A stretch of 64,000 nucleotides of DNA from Oscillospiraceae bacterium (GCA_015067885.1 SVLO01000010.1:1-64000); one strand, 5' to 3'; shown: positions 36,285 through 44,590, counted from the stretch's first letter. Notes: a model not told the origin generated them from the letters alone. Program-made: numbers and translations.

Positions 36285-36413
36285 TTACCAGTCAATGGCG
36301 GTCTGGTTTTCGCAGTTCAGATCATCGTCACAGGTATCCACAAGGCTAGCCATAACGACATCAACGATCTCGAACTCCTCGACGCTCATCTTGGGCATCT
36401 CAAACTTCTGCAT
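36285..36413 (-). CDS. Candidate RiPP precursor peptide, 42 residues
   Basis: Small gene with a strong ribosome site (GGAGGTGAG, about 9 nt before ATG). The N-terminal half, MQKFEMPKMSVEEFEIVDVV, is leader-like: acidic, with a conserved-looking K-F-E-x-P-x-M pattern and a DVV-x-A-S boundary. The C-terminal half (about residues 24-42) is acidic, has two Cys (28 and 34, C-x5-C), Thr27, Thr38 and ends in Asp-Trp. From memory, similar short K-[YF]-E-x-P peptides are common beside PqqD/HPr-kinase-like genes in gut Clostridia. No homology search was possible. It directly precedes the kinase-like, PqqD-like, peptidase and exporter genes. Confidence 0.72.
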   Translation of the reverse strand: MQKFEMPKMSVEEFEIVDVVMASLVDTCDDDLNCENQTAIDW

Positions 36414-36449
36414 TTCAACTCACCTCCATATGTAAAATAGGGATCGCAT

Positions 36450-36472
36450 ATTATAATTGTTTCCAATTATAA
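36450..36472 (-). promoter_or_regulatory. Palindrome and likely promoter region of the peptide gene
   Basis: Perfect inverted repeat with 9-bp arms TTATAATTG and CAATTATAA and a 4-nt loop. Each arm includes a TATAAT-like -10 on the minus strand (36455-36450 or 36471-36466). No good -35 is seen (best TTTGGT at 16 bp), suggesting an activator-dependent or repressed promoter. Inference. Confidence 0.5.
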
Positions 36473-36482
36473 CCAAAGCAAG

Positions 36483-38045
36483 TTAGTGCTTTATGATCTT
36501 CTCCATGAAGTTCATAAACAGCTGTGCGCCCTCGGCGCGGGTGGCGGTGTGGGTAGCGCCCAGAATATTGCCGCCCTTGCCACTCATCAGGCCGGTGCCG
36601 ACCGCCCACTGCATGGCGGCGGTGGCCCACCAGGAGACCTCGTCACCGTCGGCGAAGGTAGACAGGTCAGCGGACACGTTCACGTCGTAGCCCAAAGCCT
36701 TGGCATAGTTGTAGAGGATCTGGGCAAACTCCTCGCGGCTGAGGATCTTGTTGGGCTTGTAGGAGCCGTCGCCGTAGCCGGCAACCACGTCTTCGCGGGC
36801 AGCCCAGTTAACGGCAGCGGTGTACCACTGACCGGCAGGAATGTCGGTAAAGCCGTGGACGTAGGTATGCTTCTCGGCACCCTCCAGGTTGTAGATGACC
36901 TGAGCCAGCATACCGCGGGTCATAGGCACCTCGGGGCTGAAGGTAGTGCCGTCGCCGGTACCGGCGAACAGGCCGCGGGCGGCAACATAGTCAACGGCAT
37001 TGTTGGCCCAGTGGCCGTCCATGTCCACAAACTCCTTGGACTTGTCAACCACCTTCACAGTGGCATCCTTATCCAGGGTAACGACCACACCACCATCGGT
37101 CATGGTCGTACCCTTGACCACTTCCTCGGTGCCGTCGGAATGCACGATGACGACCACGTTGCCGGTGCTGTCCTCTTTCACGGGGATCACAACTTTGGTC
37201 TCGCCGTCGGGAACATCAATGTTCAGCTCGTCCTTGTCCTTGATGGGCAGGGGCAGCGTGACAGGCTCGGTAGCGCCGGCAGGAACGACCACTTCGGTGG
37301 CGCTGGAGTTGCCGTTCTTATCGGTCACAGTGGTGGCGGTAACGCCATTGGTGCCCGTGGTGATCTCGGTCACAGTGCCGGTTTTCTTATCAGTAATGAT
37401 GGTGGTAACGGAGCCATCCTCGTTCTTAACGGTCTCAGTGGTGGTGTTGGACACACTGCCACCGCCGCCACCGGTTGGCTTGGTGCGGGTAACGCTGAAC
37501 ACGTACCTGCTATTGGCAGAAGTCATGGTATACTCTTTTTTGAGGGTCAGCTTGCTGATGGGAGTGGTCGAGTCCTCCAAGTACTCCTTCAGGTCGCCGT
37601 TGCTGCTGCCGCTAAACAGGCCATCGTCTACATCGGAGGAAATCCAGCTGCTCCAGGTCCCGCCCAAATACGCGGCCTTGGCGTCGTCAAACCAATCGTC
37701 CAGCTCGACGGTCCAGATGGAGTACAGACCGCACTTCTCCGGTGTACAAACTGGATCGCTGCTGCTCTTGCCCTGTGCGATGTGATTTCTGTGGGCGGTC
37801 TTGTATGCGTTGGAAAGGCCATCGCCCATGGTTTCAGCACCGATAATGTCAAAAATAGACTCGATCAGTTTTGCCGTATCACCCAATCCGGTGTCGTTCT
37901 TCATGGTGACGATCTTGTTAAGGACCCGGTCCGTCACCTTAACGGTAAGGGTATTTTCACTCGCCGCCGAAGCGTAGGGCACCATGGTCAGCACCATGCA
38001 CGCCATCAGGGCAATTGCAGCGATTCGTTTCATCATTTTTTTCAT
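36483..38045 (-). CDS. SLH-domain secreted protein
   Basis: About 520 residues from the ATG at 38045 (GAGAGGG upstream). Signal peptide with cleavage near YASA-ASE. Residues about 30-190 form an uncharacterised domain (LTVKVTDRVLNKIVTM; PEKCGLYSIWTVELDDWFDDAKAAYLGG) containing two Cys. A GGGGGS linker and a long Thr/Val/Asp-rich beta-repeat region (about 200-340) follow, then three SLH repeats (about 340-520). It starts 2 bp after the gene for the proline-rich membrane protein and ends 70 bp before the peptide gene, so co-expression with the peptide cassette is possible. Confidence 0.85.
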   Translation of the reverse strand: MKKMMKRIAAIALMACMVLTMVPYASAASENTLTVKVTDRVLNKIVTMKNDTGLGDTAKLIESIFDIIGAETMGDGLSNAYKTAHRNHIAQGKSSSDPVCTPEKCGLYSIWTVELDDWFDDAKAAYLGGTWSSWISSDVDDGLFSGSSNGDLKEYLEDSTTPISKLTLKKEYTMTSANSRYVFSVTRTKPTGGGGGSVSNTTTETVKNEDGSVTTIITDKKTGTVTEITTGTNGVTATTVTDKNGNSSATEVVVPAGATEPVTLPLPIKDKDELNIDVPDGETKVVIPVKEDSTGNVVVIVHSDGTEEVVKGTTMTDGGVVVTLDKDATVKVVDKSKEFVDMDGHWANNAVDYVAARGLFAGTGDGTTFSPEVPMTRGMLAQVIYNLEGAEKHTYVHGFTDIPAGQWYTAAVNWAAREDVVAGYGDGSYKPNKILSREEFAQILYNYAKALGYDVNVSADLSTFADGDEVSWWATAAMQWAVGTGLMSGKGGNILGATHTATRAEGAQLFMNFMEKIIKH

Positions 38046-38047
38046 AA

Positions 38048-38818
38048 TCAAATCCCTCTCTTCTTTAATTCGGCTAAATACCAGGATTTTTTCAAACTTT
38101 TTTCTTCGAGATACGTGTCATACACCGCTTGCGCGATGGACAGGTCGCCGCCATTCGCCGCCAGCAGCGTTTCCATTCGACCGATAATCTCTCTCATGCG
38201 GGCATCGCATTCCAATTCAAGGCTGTGCGCCGTCGAATAGTACTTACTTGCAAGGCCGGCGATCTTGGTGGTGGTCCTCTCCTCTTTCGGAAGGGCCAAG
38301 TACTCCGCCTTGGCCTGCTCCATCAGGTTGTCCAGTTTGATCAGGAACTCTTCCCGCAGAACGTAGACTTCCGCAATGATAGCGGCCAGCTGCTTTTGAT
38401 AGTCACTCACCTGTGGCTGCTCCGGCTCCGGGCCGGGTTCAGGCGGAGGTTGCGGCGAGGTCTCCCCCTCCTGCTCGGGCGGCTGTGGCGCGTCCGCGGC
38501 AGGCGGTTCCGGCTTTTGCGCCGGTTCGATCATGCTTTGGACCAGTTCCTCACTGGTGATGGTTCCGTCTTTCAGCGCCTGTCTGTCCGCTTCGGTCAGT
38601 TCCCGAATGGTAATGTCGGGGACAAGCTGGGCAGCGTCTTTGATGGTTTGGTCATTCTCCTCCATTTTTTGCTGTAACTCCTCGGAAGAATACCGCAGAC
38701 CCGAAACCATTGCGCCAAGGTCGTCGCGGAAGCAAAACACAACGACACCTATGCCAACAACAAGGGCGGCCACAATGCCGAGAATAATCTTTTTTCGTAA
38801 CGACACCGGAGCAACCAT
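38048..38818 (-). CDS. Hypothetical single-pass membrane protein with Pro/Glu linker
   Basis: 256 residues, not recognised. One membrane helix (about 9-29, IILGIVAALVVGIGVVVFCF), a helical region (about 42-95), a Pro/Glu/Gln-rich linker (about 98-137), then a C-terminal helical domain rich in charged residues (about 138-256). Probably an extracytoplasmic protein anchored by its N-terminus. The ATG at 38818 abuts GGGGG, too close for a good site; the GTG at 38806 is better spaced and may be the real start. Own promoter upstream. Co-transcribed with the SLH gene. Confidence 0.65.
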   Translation of the reverse strand: MVAPVSLRKKIILGIVAALVVGIGVVVFCFRDDLGAMVSGLRYSSEELQQKMEENDQTIKDAAQLVPDITIRELTEADRQALKDGTITSEELVQSMIEPAQKPEPPAADAPQPPEQEGETSPQPPPEPGPEPEQPQVSDYQKQLAAIIAEVYVLREEFLIKLDNLMEQAKAEYLALPKEERTTTKIAGLASKYYSTAHSLELECDARMREIIGRMETLLAANGGDLSIAQAVYDTYLEEKSLKKSWYLAELKKRGI

Positions 38819-39087
38819 CCCCCTTCTGCAAAACGCATCATTCGCTAAATAGATGTATCAAATCAGGATGTATGCTCTTTGCAATACGAAACCATTCTAC
38901 CATCCTAATTTTTTATTGTAATTCAATTCAACCATAAAAGCAATAGTTTTTTTCTGTTTTCTCTCCGTTTTTAATAATTTTTTATCGCAAATTGTGACAA
39001 CATCTTCCATCCGACCTTTTCCATTCTCCCCCAACGGTTTCACGCACACAGGCCATCTCCGGTACGTCCTCTCTCCTGCCGGTTGAC
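38819..39087. other. AT-rich intergenic region
   Basis: About 270 bp with no supportable gene. It holds a minus-strand promoter for the membrane-SLH gene pair; the remainder is AT-rich with no repeat or RNA fold I can support. Confidence 0.6.
38915..38943 (-). promoter_or_regulatory. Putative sigma-A promoter of the membrane protein-SLH operon
   Basis: TTGCTT (38943-38938), 17 bp, TACAAT (38920-38915). Confidence 0.55.
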
Positions 39088-39123
39088 AAAAAAACGACCC
39101 CCGGCTTTCACCGAAGGTCGTTT
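39088..39123 (-). terminator. Terminator after tRNA-Gln
   Basis: Imperfect stem AAACGACC-TCGG/CCGG-GGTCGTTT followed by a T7 run on the minus strand. Confidence 0.8.
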
Positions 39124-39196
39124 GGCAGCGGGAGAAGGATTCGAACCCTCACAAACAGAGTCAGAGTCTGTCGTGCTACCCTTACACAATCCCGCT
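39123..39196 (-). tRNA. tRNA-Gln (anticodon CTG)
   Basis: 74-nt cloverleaf: acceptor AGCGGGA pairs TCCCGCT, anticodon stem ACAGA/TCTGT with loop CTCTGAC (anticodon CTG), T-loop GGTTCGAATCC. 3' GCCA encoded. Reads CAG. Confidence 0.94.
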
Positions 39197-39266
39197 AAAC
39201 TGCACCCGCTCTCGCAAGCGCAGGGTTTATTATAACAGATGCGCGCGGAAAGTCAATAGGTTTTTG

Positions 39267-39316
39267 AAAAAAAATCAACTTCCGCCGCGCTCCACAAAGA
39301 ACACGGCGGAAGTTGC
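39267..39316 (-). terminator. Terminator after upp
   Basis: Stem AACTTCCGCCG/CGGCGGAAGTT followed by TGATTTTTTTT on the minus strand. Confidence 0.85.
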
Positions 39317-39325
39317 TGTTTTTCT

Positions 39326-39958
39326 TTACTTTGTGCCGAAAATACGGTCGCCGGCATCACCCAGGCCGGGTACGATGTAGGCGTGGTCGTTGAGCTTTTC
39401 GTCCACGGCCGCCACATAGATGTCCACGTCGGGGTGATCCTTACGGATGCAGTCAATGCCCTCGGGCGCGGCCAAAATGTTCATCAGCTTGATATGCTTG
39501 CAGCCATAGCCCTTCAGGAACGTAATAGCGGCAGAGGCGGAGCCACCGGTGGCCAGCATGGGGTCCAGCACGATGACGTCACGCTCGGCAATGTCGCTGG
39601 GCATCTTGCAGTAATACTCCACAGGGGCGTGGGTCTCGGGGTCGCGGTACAGGCCGATGTGGCCCACCTTGGCGGAGGGGATCAAGTTCAGAATGCCATC
39701 CACCATACCCAGGCCGGCGCGCAGGATGGGGACGATGGCCAGCTTCTTACCGGCCAACTGCTTGAACGTGCCGGTGGTGATGGGAGTCTTGATTTCTACG
39801 TCCTCCAGCGGCAGATCGCGGGTGGCCTCATAGCACTCCAGGGCGGCAATTTCGGATACGATTTCGCGGAATTCCTTTACGCCGGTGCGCTCGTCACGCA
39901 AAATGCTGAGCTTGTGCTGAAGCAGAGGATGATCCAGAATATGAACCTTGTTATCCAT
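39326..39958 (-). CDS. upp: Uracil phosphoribosyltransferase
   Basis: Pyrimidine-salvage enzyme making UMP from uracil and PRPP. 210 residues with the PRPP loop [15 protein letters not shown] (about 128-142), the uracil-binding [13 protein letters not shown]-terminus and [12 protein letters not shown]. 20 bp downstream of tsaB, likely in the tsaE-tsaB-upp transcript. Confidence 0.97.
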   Translation of the reverse strand: MDNKVHILDHPLLQHKLSILRDERTGVKEFREIVSEIAALECYEATRDLPLEDVEIKTPITTGTFKQLAGKKLAIVPILRAGLGMVDGILNLIPSAKVGHIGLYRDPETHAPVEYYCKMPSDIAERDVIVLDPMLATGGSASAAITFLKGYGCKHIKLMNILAAPEGIDCIRKDHPDVDIYVAAVDEKLNDHAYIVPGLGDAGDRIFGTK

Positions 39959-39978
39959 TTCAAATTACCCCTTTGTAT

Positions 39979-40689
39979 TTATTCTTTTGTGTCCGCTTGC
40001 CTGGCAAGCCGTTCCCGCTCCGCCTGTGACAGTCGGTGATACACGGGGGCCAACTGCTCCGCGCTCACCAAGCCGCCCTGCCGGGCCAGGTCCAGCGCCG
40101 CACGGGCAACGCCCCAGGCCGACTGCCAGCGCAGATGCTCCGGTGCCATAACCAGGTCGGACACGTGTTCCCGCCACTCATTATAGCACAGTTGTGCGCC
40201 ATCGCCAACCAATATTTTTTTGCCGGGTAGATTTTTCAACTCCGCCTCCACCTGGTCAAGGGCCACCGCCCGGTCGGGACACAGTCGCTCCGGGGCGCCG
40301 CCGCAGGTGCGGAACAGGGCATTATAAACCTGGCTGCGGCGGGCGTCCATGACGGCCACCACGATCGCATCGGTGTGGGCAAGCTGCCAGGCCATGGACT
40401 CCAGCGTGGAACAGGGTGCGCAGGGTTTTTGCCACGCCCAGCCCAGGCCCTTGGCCGTAGCAACGCCGATACGCAGGCCGGTAAAGGAGCCGGGACCGGC
40501 GGCAACCGCCACCACGTCCACCTCCTCCGGCCTCTGCCCACAGGCAGCCAGTAAATCTTCCGCCATGGGCATCAGCGTGCGGCTATGAGTCAGCCCGCTG
40601 TTTTGAAAGGTCTGAGCAATCAGCCGTTCATCCTCACACAGGGCCACCGAACAGGCGGTGGCGGAGGACTCCAGCGCAAGTATTTTCAT
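39979..40689 (-). CDS. tsaB: tRNA t6A biosynthesis protein TsaB
   Basis: 236-residue ASKHA-fold partner of TsaD in making N6-threonylcarbamoyl-A37. Start MKILALESSATACSVAL, and GPGSFTGLRIGVATAKGLG (about 65-83), the TsaB hallmark. Lies 27 bp after tsaE. The third t6A gene in the window, tsaC, is at 53754-54773; tsaD is not in the window. Confidence 0.95.
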   Translation of the reverse strand: MKILALESSATACSVALCEDERLIAQTFQNSGLTHSRTLMPMAEDLLAACGQRPEEVDVVAVAAGPGSFTGLRIGVATAKGLGWAWQKPCAPCSTLESMAWQLAHTDAIVVAVMDARRSQVYNALFRTCGGAPERLCPDRAVALDQVEAELKNLPGKKILVGDGAQLCYNEWREHVSDLVMAPEHLRWQSAWGVARAALDLARQGGLVSAEQLAPVYHRLSQAERERLARQADTKE

Positions 40690-40716
40690 CTTCTCCCCTC
40701 CCGGATCAGCAGAATA

Positions 40717-41142
40717 TTACAGTTCAACGCCGGAGATGGTGATGTGGCGGCCGCTGTCCCCCTCACCCCGGCGAATATCCACCCGGACGCAGTCGTCGTC
40801 CAGCGCGTCGTCTACGATTTCACTCCACTCCACTGCGCAGACACCGCCACGGGCAAGATAATCCTCCCACCCGATGTCAAACAGCTCCTCCGAGCAGGAC
40901 AGACGGTACATATCGAAGTGAAACAGCGGCAATCTGCCATCCTCATATTCGTTTACGATCGTAAAGGTAGGACTGGTCACCTGTCCCGGTATTCCAAGCC
41001 CCCGGGCAAGTCCACGGGTGAAGGCGGTCTTCCCCGCACCAAGGTCACCGGTAAACGCAACGACCGCACCGGCCCACAGCACGGCGCCAAGCCGCTGCCC
41101 CAACTGTTCCGTCTGCTCGGGACTGTTTGTGACGAATTCCAT
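40717..41142 (-). CDS. tsaE: tRNA t6A biosynthesis ATPase TsaE
   Basis: 141-residue P-loop protein that works with TsaB-TsaD. Walker A is GDLGAGKTAFTRG (about 35-47), with TSPTFTIVNEYEDG and LFHFDMYRL downstream. GGTGGTGAG ribosome site. Divergent from the SEDS gene. Confidence 0.95.
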   Translation of the reverse strand: MEFVTNSPEQTEQLGQRLGAVLWAGAVVAFTGDLGAGKTAFTRGLARGLGIPGQVTSPTFTIVNEYEDGRLPLFHFDMYRLSCSEELFDIGWEDYLARGGVCAVEWSEIVDDALDDDCVRVDIRRGEGDSGRHITISGVEL

Positions 41143-41189
41143 TTGCTCACCACCAGCGTTTTGTTTTTTACATCATATCACAAAACCTG

Positions 41190-41218
41190 TTTACCTTTCC
41201 ACAGGAAAGTGGTAAAAT
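41190..41218 (+). promoter_or_regulatory. Putative sigma-A promoter of the SEDS gene
   Basis: TTTACC (41190-41195), 17 bp, TAAAAT (41213-41218). Confidence 0.6.
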
Positions 41219-41246
41219 AGGAAAAATCTTTTATGGAGGTGAGGGC

Positions 41247-42431
41247 GTGTCGCGTTTGGGTAACATCCTGCGGGAATTCTTCCGCAAGGGTGACGTGTTC
41301 CTGCTTTGTCTTTGCACCGGCGCAAGCCTTTACGGCATTGCCCTGATCTTCAGTGCCACCCGCTGGTCGGGGGGCTACCGCTCCGTCATCGTGCAGTTTG
41401 TGGCTATGCTGGTTGGCATTTGCCTGTACATCGCCCTGACCTTCGTGGATTTTCAGATGCTGCTGGAAAAAGGCTGGAAAGGCTTTTTCGCCTTCAACGT
41501 CCTGTTTTTACTCCTTCTGCTCACCCCATTGGGAACGGACAACAACTCCGGCAACCTGAACTGGCTGGCCATTGACAAGATCATCCCCGGTTTCCCCCTG
41601 GACCTGCAGCCCAATGAAATTATTAAAATTCCCTTTATTCTGCTGCTGGCTCATCAAATCAACCGTATCCAGGAACGCGGGCGCCGCATCAGCAGCCTGC
41701 CAAACCTGCTGCAAATCACCGCCCACGCCATGTTTATGGTGGGTTTGATCGCCGTGATCTGCGGCGACATGGGTATGTGCATGGTCTACATCTTCCTGTT
41801 CGTCACCATGGCCTGGACCGCAGGCGTTAAGCTGTACTGGTTTTTGATCGGCGCCGTCACCGCCGTCGGCGGATTCGTTCTGGCGTGGAAAACGGTGCTG
41901 CAATCCAGTCGTTTTGAGTATATCCGTATGCGGTTTCTTGTGGTACTGGACCATAACCTCGACCCTCTCGACCGCGGTTTCCAGCAAAACCGGTCGCTGC
42001 TTGCCCTGGGTTCCGGCGGATTTTCCGGTCAGGGCTTCCTCAACGGCACCCAAACGCAGGCCCCCTACTCCAGCGCCCTGCCCGCCCGCCATACCGACTT
42101 TATTTTCTCCGCCTGCGGCGAGGAATTGGGTATGCTGGGCTGCCTGCTGATTTTAATCCTGCTGGCCGCCATCATCCTGCGCTGCTTCCACATTGGACGC
42201 ACCTCCGCCTCCCCTTTCTGCGCATACACGGCCATCACTTTCGGGGGTATGCTGCTGATCCAAACCGTATTCAACGTGGGCATGTGCCTGTACGTCCTCC
42301 CCGTCATGGGGCTGACCCTCCCCTTCTTCAGCTATGGCGGCTCCTCCCTGATCACCCTCTATGCCGCCATGGGCGTTGTGTCCGGTCTGAAGGCCAACTC
42401 CCTGCCAAGCTGGCTGCGCAATCGAACTTAA
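41247..42431 (+). CDS. SEDS family peptidoglycan polymerase (FtsW/RodA/SpoVE)
   Basis: 394-residue, ten-helix SEDS glycosyltransferase that polymerises lipid II with a class B PBP. Conserved ARHTDFIFSACGEELG (about 280-295) and the C-terminal GLTLPFFSYGGSSLITLYAAMGV signature. Starts with GTG after GGAGGTGAGG. No mur or pbp neighbour tells division from elongation use; the YGGSS end suits either. Single gene with its own promoter and terminator. Confidence 0.92.
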   Translation: MSRLGNILREFFRKGDVFLLCLCTGASLYGIALIFSATRWSGGYRSVIVQFVAMLVGICLYIALTFVDFQMLLEKGWKGFFAFNVLFLLLLLTPLGTDNNSGNLNWLAIDKIIPGFPLDLQPNEIIKIPFILLLAHQINRIQERGRRISSLPNLLQITAHAMFMVGLIAVICGDMGMCMVYIFLFVTMAWTAGVKLYWFLIGAVTAVGGFVLAWKTVLQSSRFEYIRMRFLVVLDHNLDPLDRGFQQNRSLLALGSGGFSGQGFLNGTQTQAPYSSALPARHTDFIFSACGEELGMLGCLLILILLAAIILRCFHIGRTSASPFCAYTAITFGGMLLIQTVFNVGMCLYVLPVMGLTLPFFSYGGSSLITLYAAMGVVSGLKANSLPSWLRNRT

Positions 42432-42435
42432 ACCT

Positions 42436-42474
42436 CGCGTGAGAGCGGACCGTACCGCTCTCACGCTCTTTTTT
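42436..42474 (+). terminator. Terminator after the SEDS gene
   Basis: Stem GCGTGAGAGCGG/CCGCTCTCACGC then TCTTTTTT. Confidence 0.9.
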
Positions 42475-42529
42475 GGAATAATTCCGCGTTGAAAGCAAAA
42501 CATAGGGACAAACCCAAAAGGAGGTCCTT

Positions 42530-43843
42530 ATGTTGCAACGAACCACTTTCCGCAAAGTCTTCCCGATCACTCTTTGCGCGGCACTGTTATGTGCCATGAT
42601 CGTCCCCGTCTGCGCCCTTTGGGGCAGAAAGGAGGCCGCCCCAGCCCCATCCACTCTGACCCGAAACGTGGTCTTTGGCGACACGCTTTCCTTCCGTGCC
42701 GAGGATTTTTCCCTATCCGGCGGTGACTCCTTGGCCCACCTGACCGTAACGGCTCTTCCCGACCCAAACAGCGGCATACTCACCGTGGGCGATCAGGCGG
42801 TGGCCACAGGTGCGGTCATACACGCCCAAGCCCTGCACGGCCTGCGCTTTCAGCCCATTCCCGCAACAACAGCCACCACCGCAAGTTTTACCGTAGTCCC
42901 CACATTTTCCTCCGGCGCGCAGGGCGACGGTGTGTCCGTAAACATCCACCTGCTTTCCGCTCCGAACCAATCCCCTATTGCCGAAAATCTCTCGCTGAAA
43001 ACCTACAAAAATGTGTCCATCACCGGCCGTCTGCAGGCCTCTGACGCCGACAGTGACACAGTGACCTACCAGTTGACCTCCTCCCCCGCCCGGGGCAGTG
43101 TAACGCTTAAGGAGGACGGCTCGGGCAGCTTTGTCTACACGCCCTACGAAAACAAAACCGGCAAGGATTCCTTCACCTATGTGGCCGTGGACAGCACCGG
43201 AAACATCTCCAACACCGCCAAGGTAAGTCTGCGCATCGAGAAAGCAGCCACCTCCGTCACTTACGCAGATATGGCAGGACACCCGGCACACCACGCGGCC
43301 ATTCGCCTGGCAGAAGAAAACCTGCTGGTGGGGGCGCAGGTGAACGGCCTGTATTTTTTCGCCCCGGACACCCCGGTCAGCCGCAGCCAGTTTTTGTCGC
43401 TGGCCATGTCCGTGGCCGGTCTTGACCCGCTCAAGCAGGTCAGCCTGACCGGTTTTGCAGACGACAGCGCTATCCCCACCTGGTCCAAGGGTTACGTGTC
43501 CTCCGCCCTGATGGCAGGCGTGGTCTCCGGCACCCACGACGAGCTTGGCCAGGCTGTTTTCTGCCCTCAGCGTCCCATCACTTACGCAGAGGCCGCCGCC
43601 ATACTGGACAAGCTGCTGAACGTATCCGATGTCGCCGTAGAGTCCTGGTCTGCAGCGGGCATCCCGCAAGCCACACAGAGCCACTGGGCCGCCCAGTCCG
43701 CCAGCGACCTGGCCTGCGCCGGGATCTTGACCCTTTCGGACCGCGCGGAATATTTGGACTCTCCCTTGTCCCGGGCCGACGCGGCACAACTGCTTTCCAA
43801 CAGTCTTGATTTGCTCGGCAGCAGAGAACACAAGTGGTTTTAA
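42530..43843 (+). CDS. Secreted Ig/cadherin-like SLH protein
   Basis: 437 residues. Signal peptide ending near VCA (about 26). Two beta-rich regions: about 40-140 with a neocarzinostatin-like/tandem repeat look, and about 150-240, a cadherin/Big_9-type domain (LQASDADSDTVTYQLTSSPARG ending in DSFTYVAVD). SLH repeats from about 243 to the end (ITYAEAAAILDKLL, SRADAAQLLSN). AAAGGAGG site. Surface protein of unknown binding target. Confidence 0.85.
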   Translation: MLQRTTFRKVFPITLCAALLCAMIVPVCALWGRKEAAPAPSTLTRNVVFGDTLSFRAEDFSLSGGDSLAHLTVTALPDPNSGILTVGDQAVATGAVIHAQALHGLRFQPIPATTATTASFTVVPTFSSGAQGDGVSVNIHLLSAPNQSPIAENLSLKTYKNVSITGRLQASDADSDTVTYQLTSSPARGSVTLKEDGSGSFVYTPYENKTGKDSFTYVAVDSTGNISNTAKVSLRIEKAATSVTYADMAGHPAHHAAIRLAEENLLVGAQVNGLYFFAPDTPVSRSQFLSLAMSVAGLDPLKQVSLTGFADDSAIPTWSKGYVSSALMAGVVSGTHDELGQAVFCPQRPITYAEAAAILDKLLNVSDVAVESWSAAGIPQATQSHWAAQSASDLACAGILTLSDRAEYLDSPLSRADAAQLLSNSLDLLGSREHKWF

Positions 43844-43847
43844 GCAA

Positions 43848-43884
43848 AAACGTCCCGGCTGCTTGTCGCAGCCGGGACGTTCAT
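43848..43884. terminator. Terminator between the Ig-SLH and PAP2 genes
   Basis: Stem AACGTCCCGGCTGC and complement with a 5-nt loop, between convergent genes. The plus side is followed by TTCATTATT, the minus side by TTTTTGC. Confidence 0.8.
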
Positions 43885-43886
43885 TA

Positions 43887-44567
43887 TTATGCCTTTTTCT
43901 TCGGGAAAAACACAAAAAACACCAGTACTTCCGCCACCAGGCACAGCACGATCGCCCCAAAGAAATCCAAGATAGAGTGCTGCTTGATGAAGGCAGTGGA
44001 CAGACAAATCAACAACGCCGTGATAGCCAAAACCCACTTCCACACCGGTTTCACCGCCTTGGAACGGGCGCTGATCGACGCGATCGCAATGGAGAACGCA
44101 CAGTGCAAGGAGGGGAACACACCGGTATTGGTGTCAACGGAATACAATTTTCGGATCCCATCGATCAGGATATTATCCCGTTCGATCCCCCCCGGTCCGA
44201 ACTCCGGCCGCAGAAGCTGGCAGTTGGGATGCAGGATATAGACCAAAGTCGCGCCCACCTGGGTGATGATAATGTAGGTCTGCAGCTTTTTGAAACCATC
44301 CACATCGCGCAGCGCGAAGAAACCCAGCGCACCCACAACCAAAAAGTACCAAACGACATAGGGAATCAGAAACCACTCGCAAAAGGGAATGATGTGATCC
44401 AACCCACATTCAACCACGTGGCACTGGTCCTCGGGGATCAGATTTTCCGTTAGGATGTGGGATGTGTAATAAATAGGCCAGGCGATCAGCAGTTTCAAGT
44501 GGGAAAAGCGCGATTTGCTCGTTCCCGCAAGGCTGGGCTGCCGATAATTAACTTCTTGGGTTCTCAT
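43887..44567 (-). CDS. PAP2-family membrane phosphatase
   Basis: 226-residue protein with about six membrane helices. The PAP2 motifs are of the sphingolipid-synthase/IPC-synthase-like type: FPSLHCAFS (about 152) and KQHSILDFFGA (about 197), carrying the catalytic histidines. Probable lipid phosphatase or phosphotransferase; substrate unknown. Follows the beta-lactamase-fold gene by 23 bp, same strand, probably one operon. Confidence 0.85.
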   Translation of the reverse strand: MRTQEVNYRQPSLAGTSKSRFSHLKLLIAWPIYYTSHILTENLIPEDQCHVVECGLDHIIPFCEWFLIPYVVWYFLVVGALGFFALRDVDGFKKLQTYIIITQVGATLVYILHPNCQLLRPEFGPGGIERDNILIDGIRKLYSVDTNTGVFPSLHCAFSIAIASISARSKAVKPVWKWVLAITALLICLSTAFIKQHSILDFFGAIVLCLVAEVLVFFVFFPKKKA

Positions 44568-44590
44568 GCTCTTTCCTCCGGTCTTGCTCG

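Noticed and set aside
33034-36413. Lasso peptide cluster
   Set aside because: PqqD and HPr-kinase-like genes fit, but there is no asparagine-synthetase-like cyclase and no transglutaminase-fold B2 protease; the peptide core lacks the usual Gly/Ala/Ser/Cys1 to Asp/Glu 7-9 layout.
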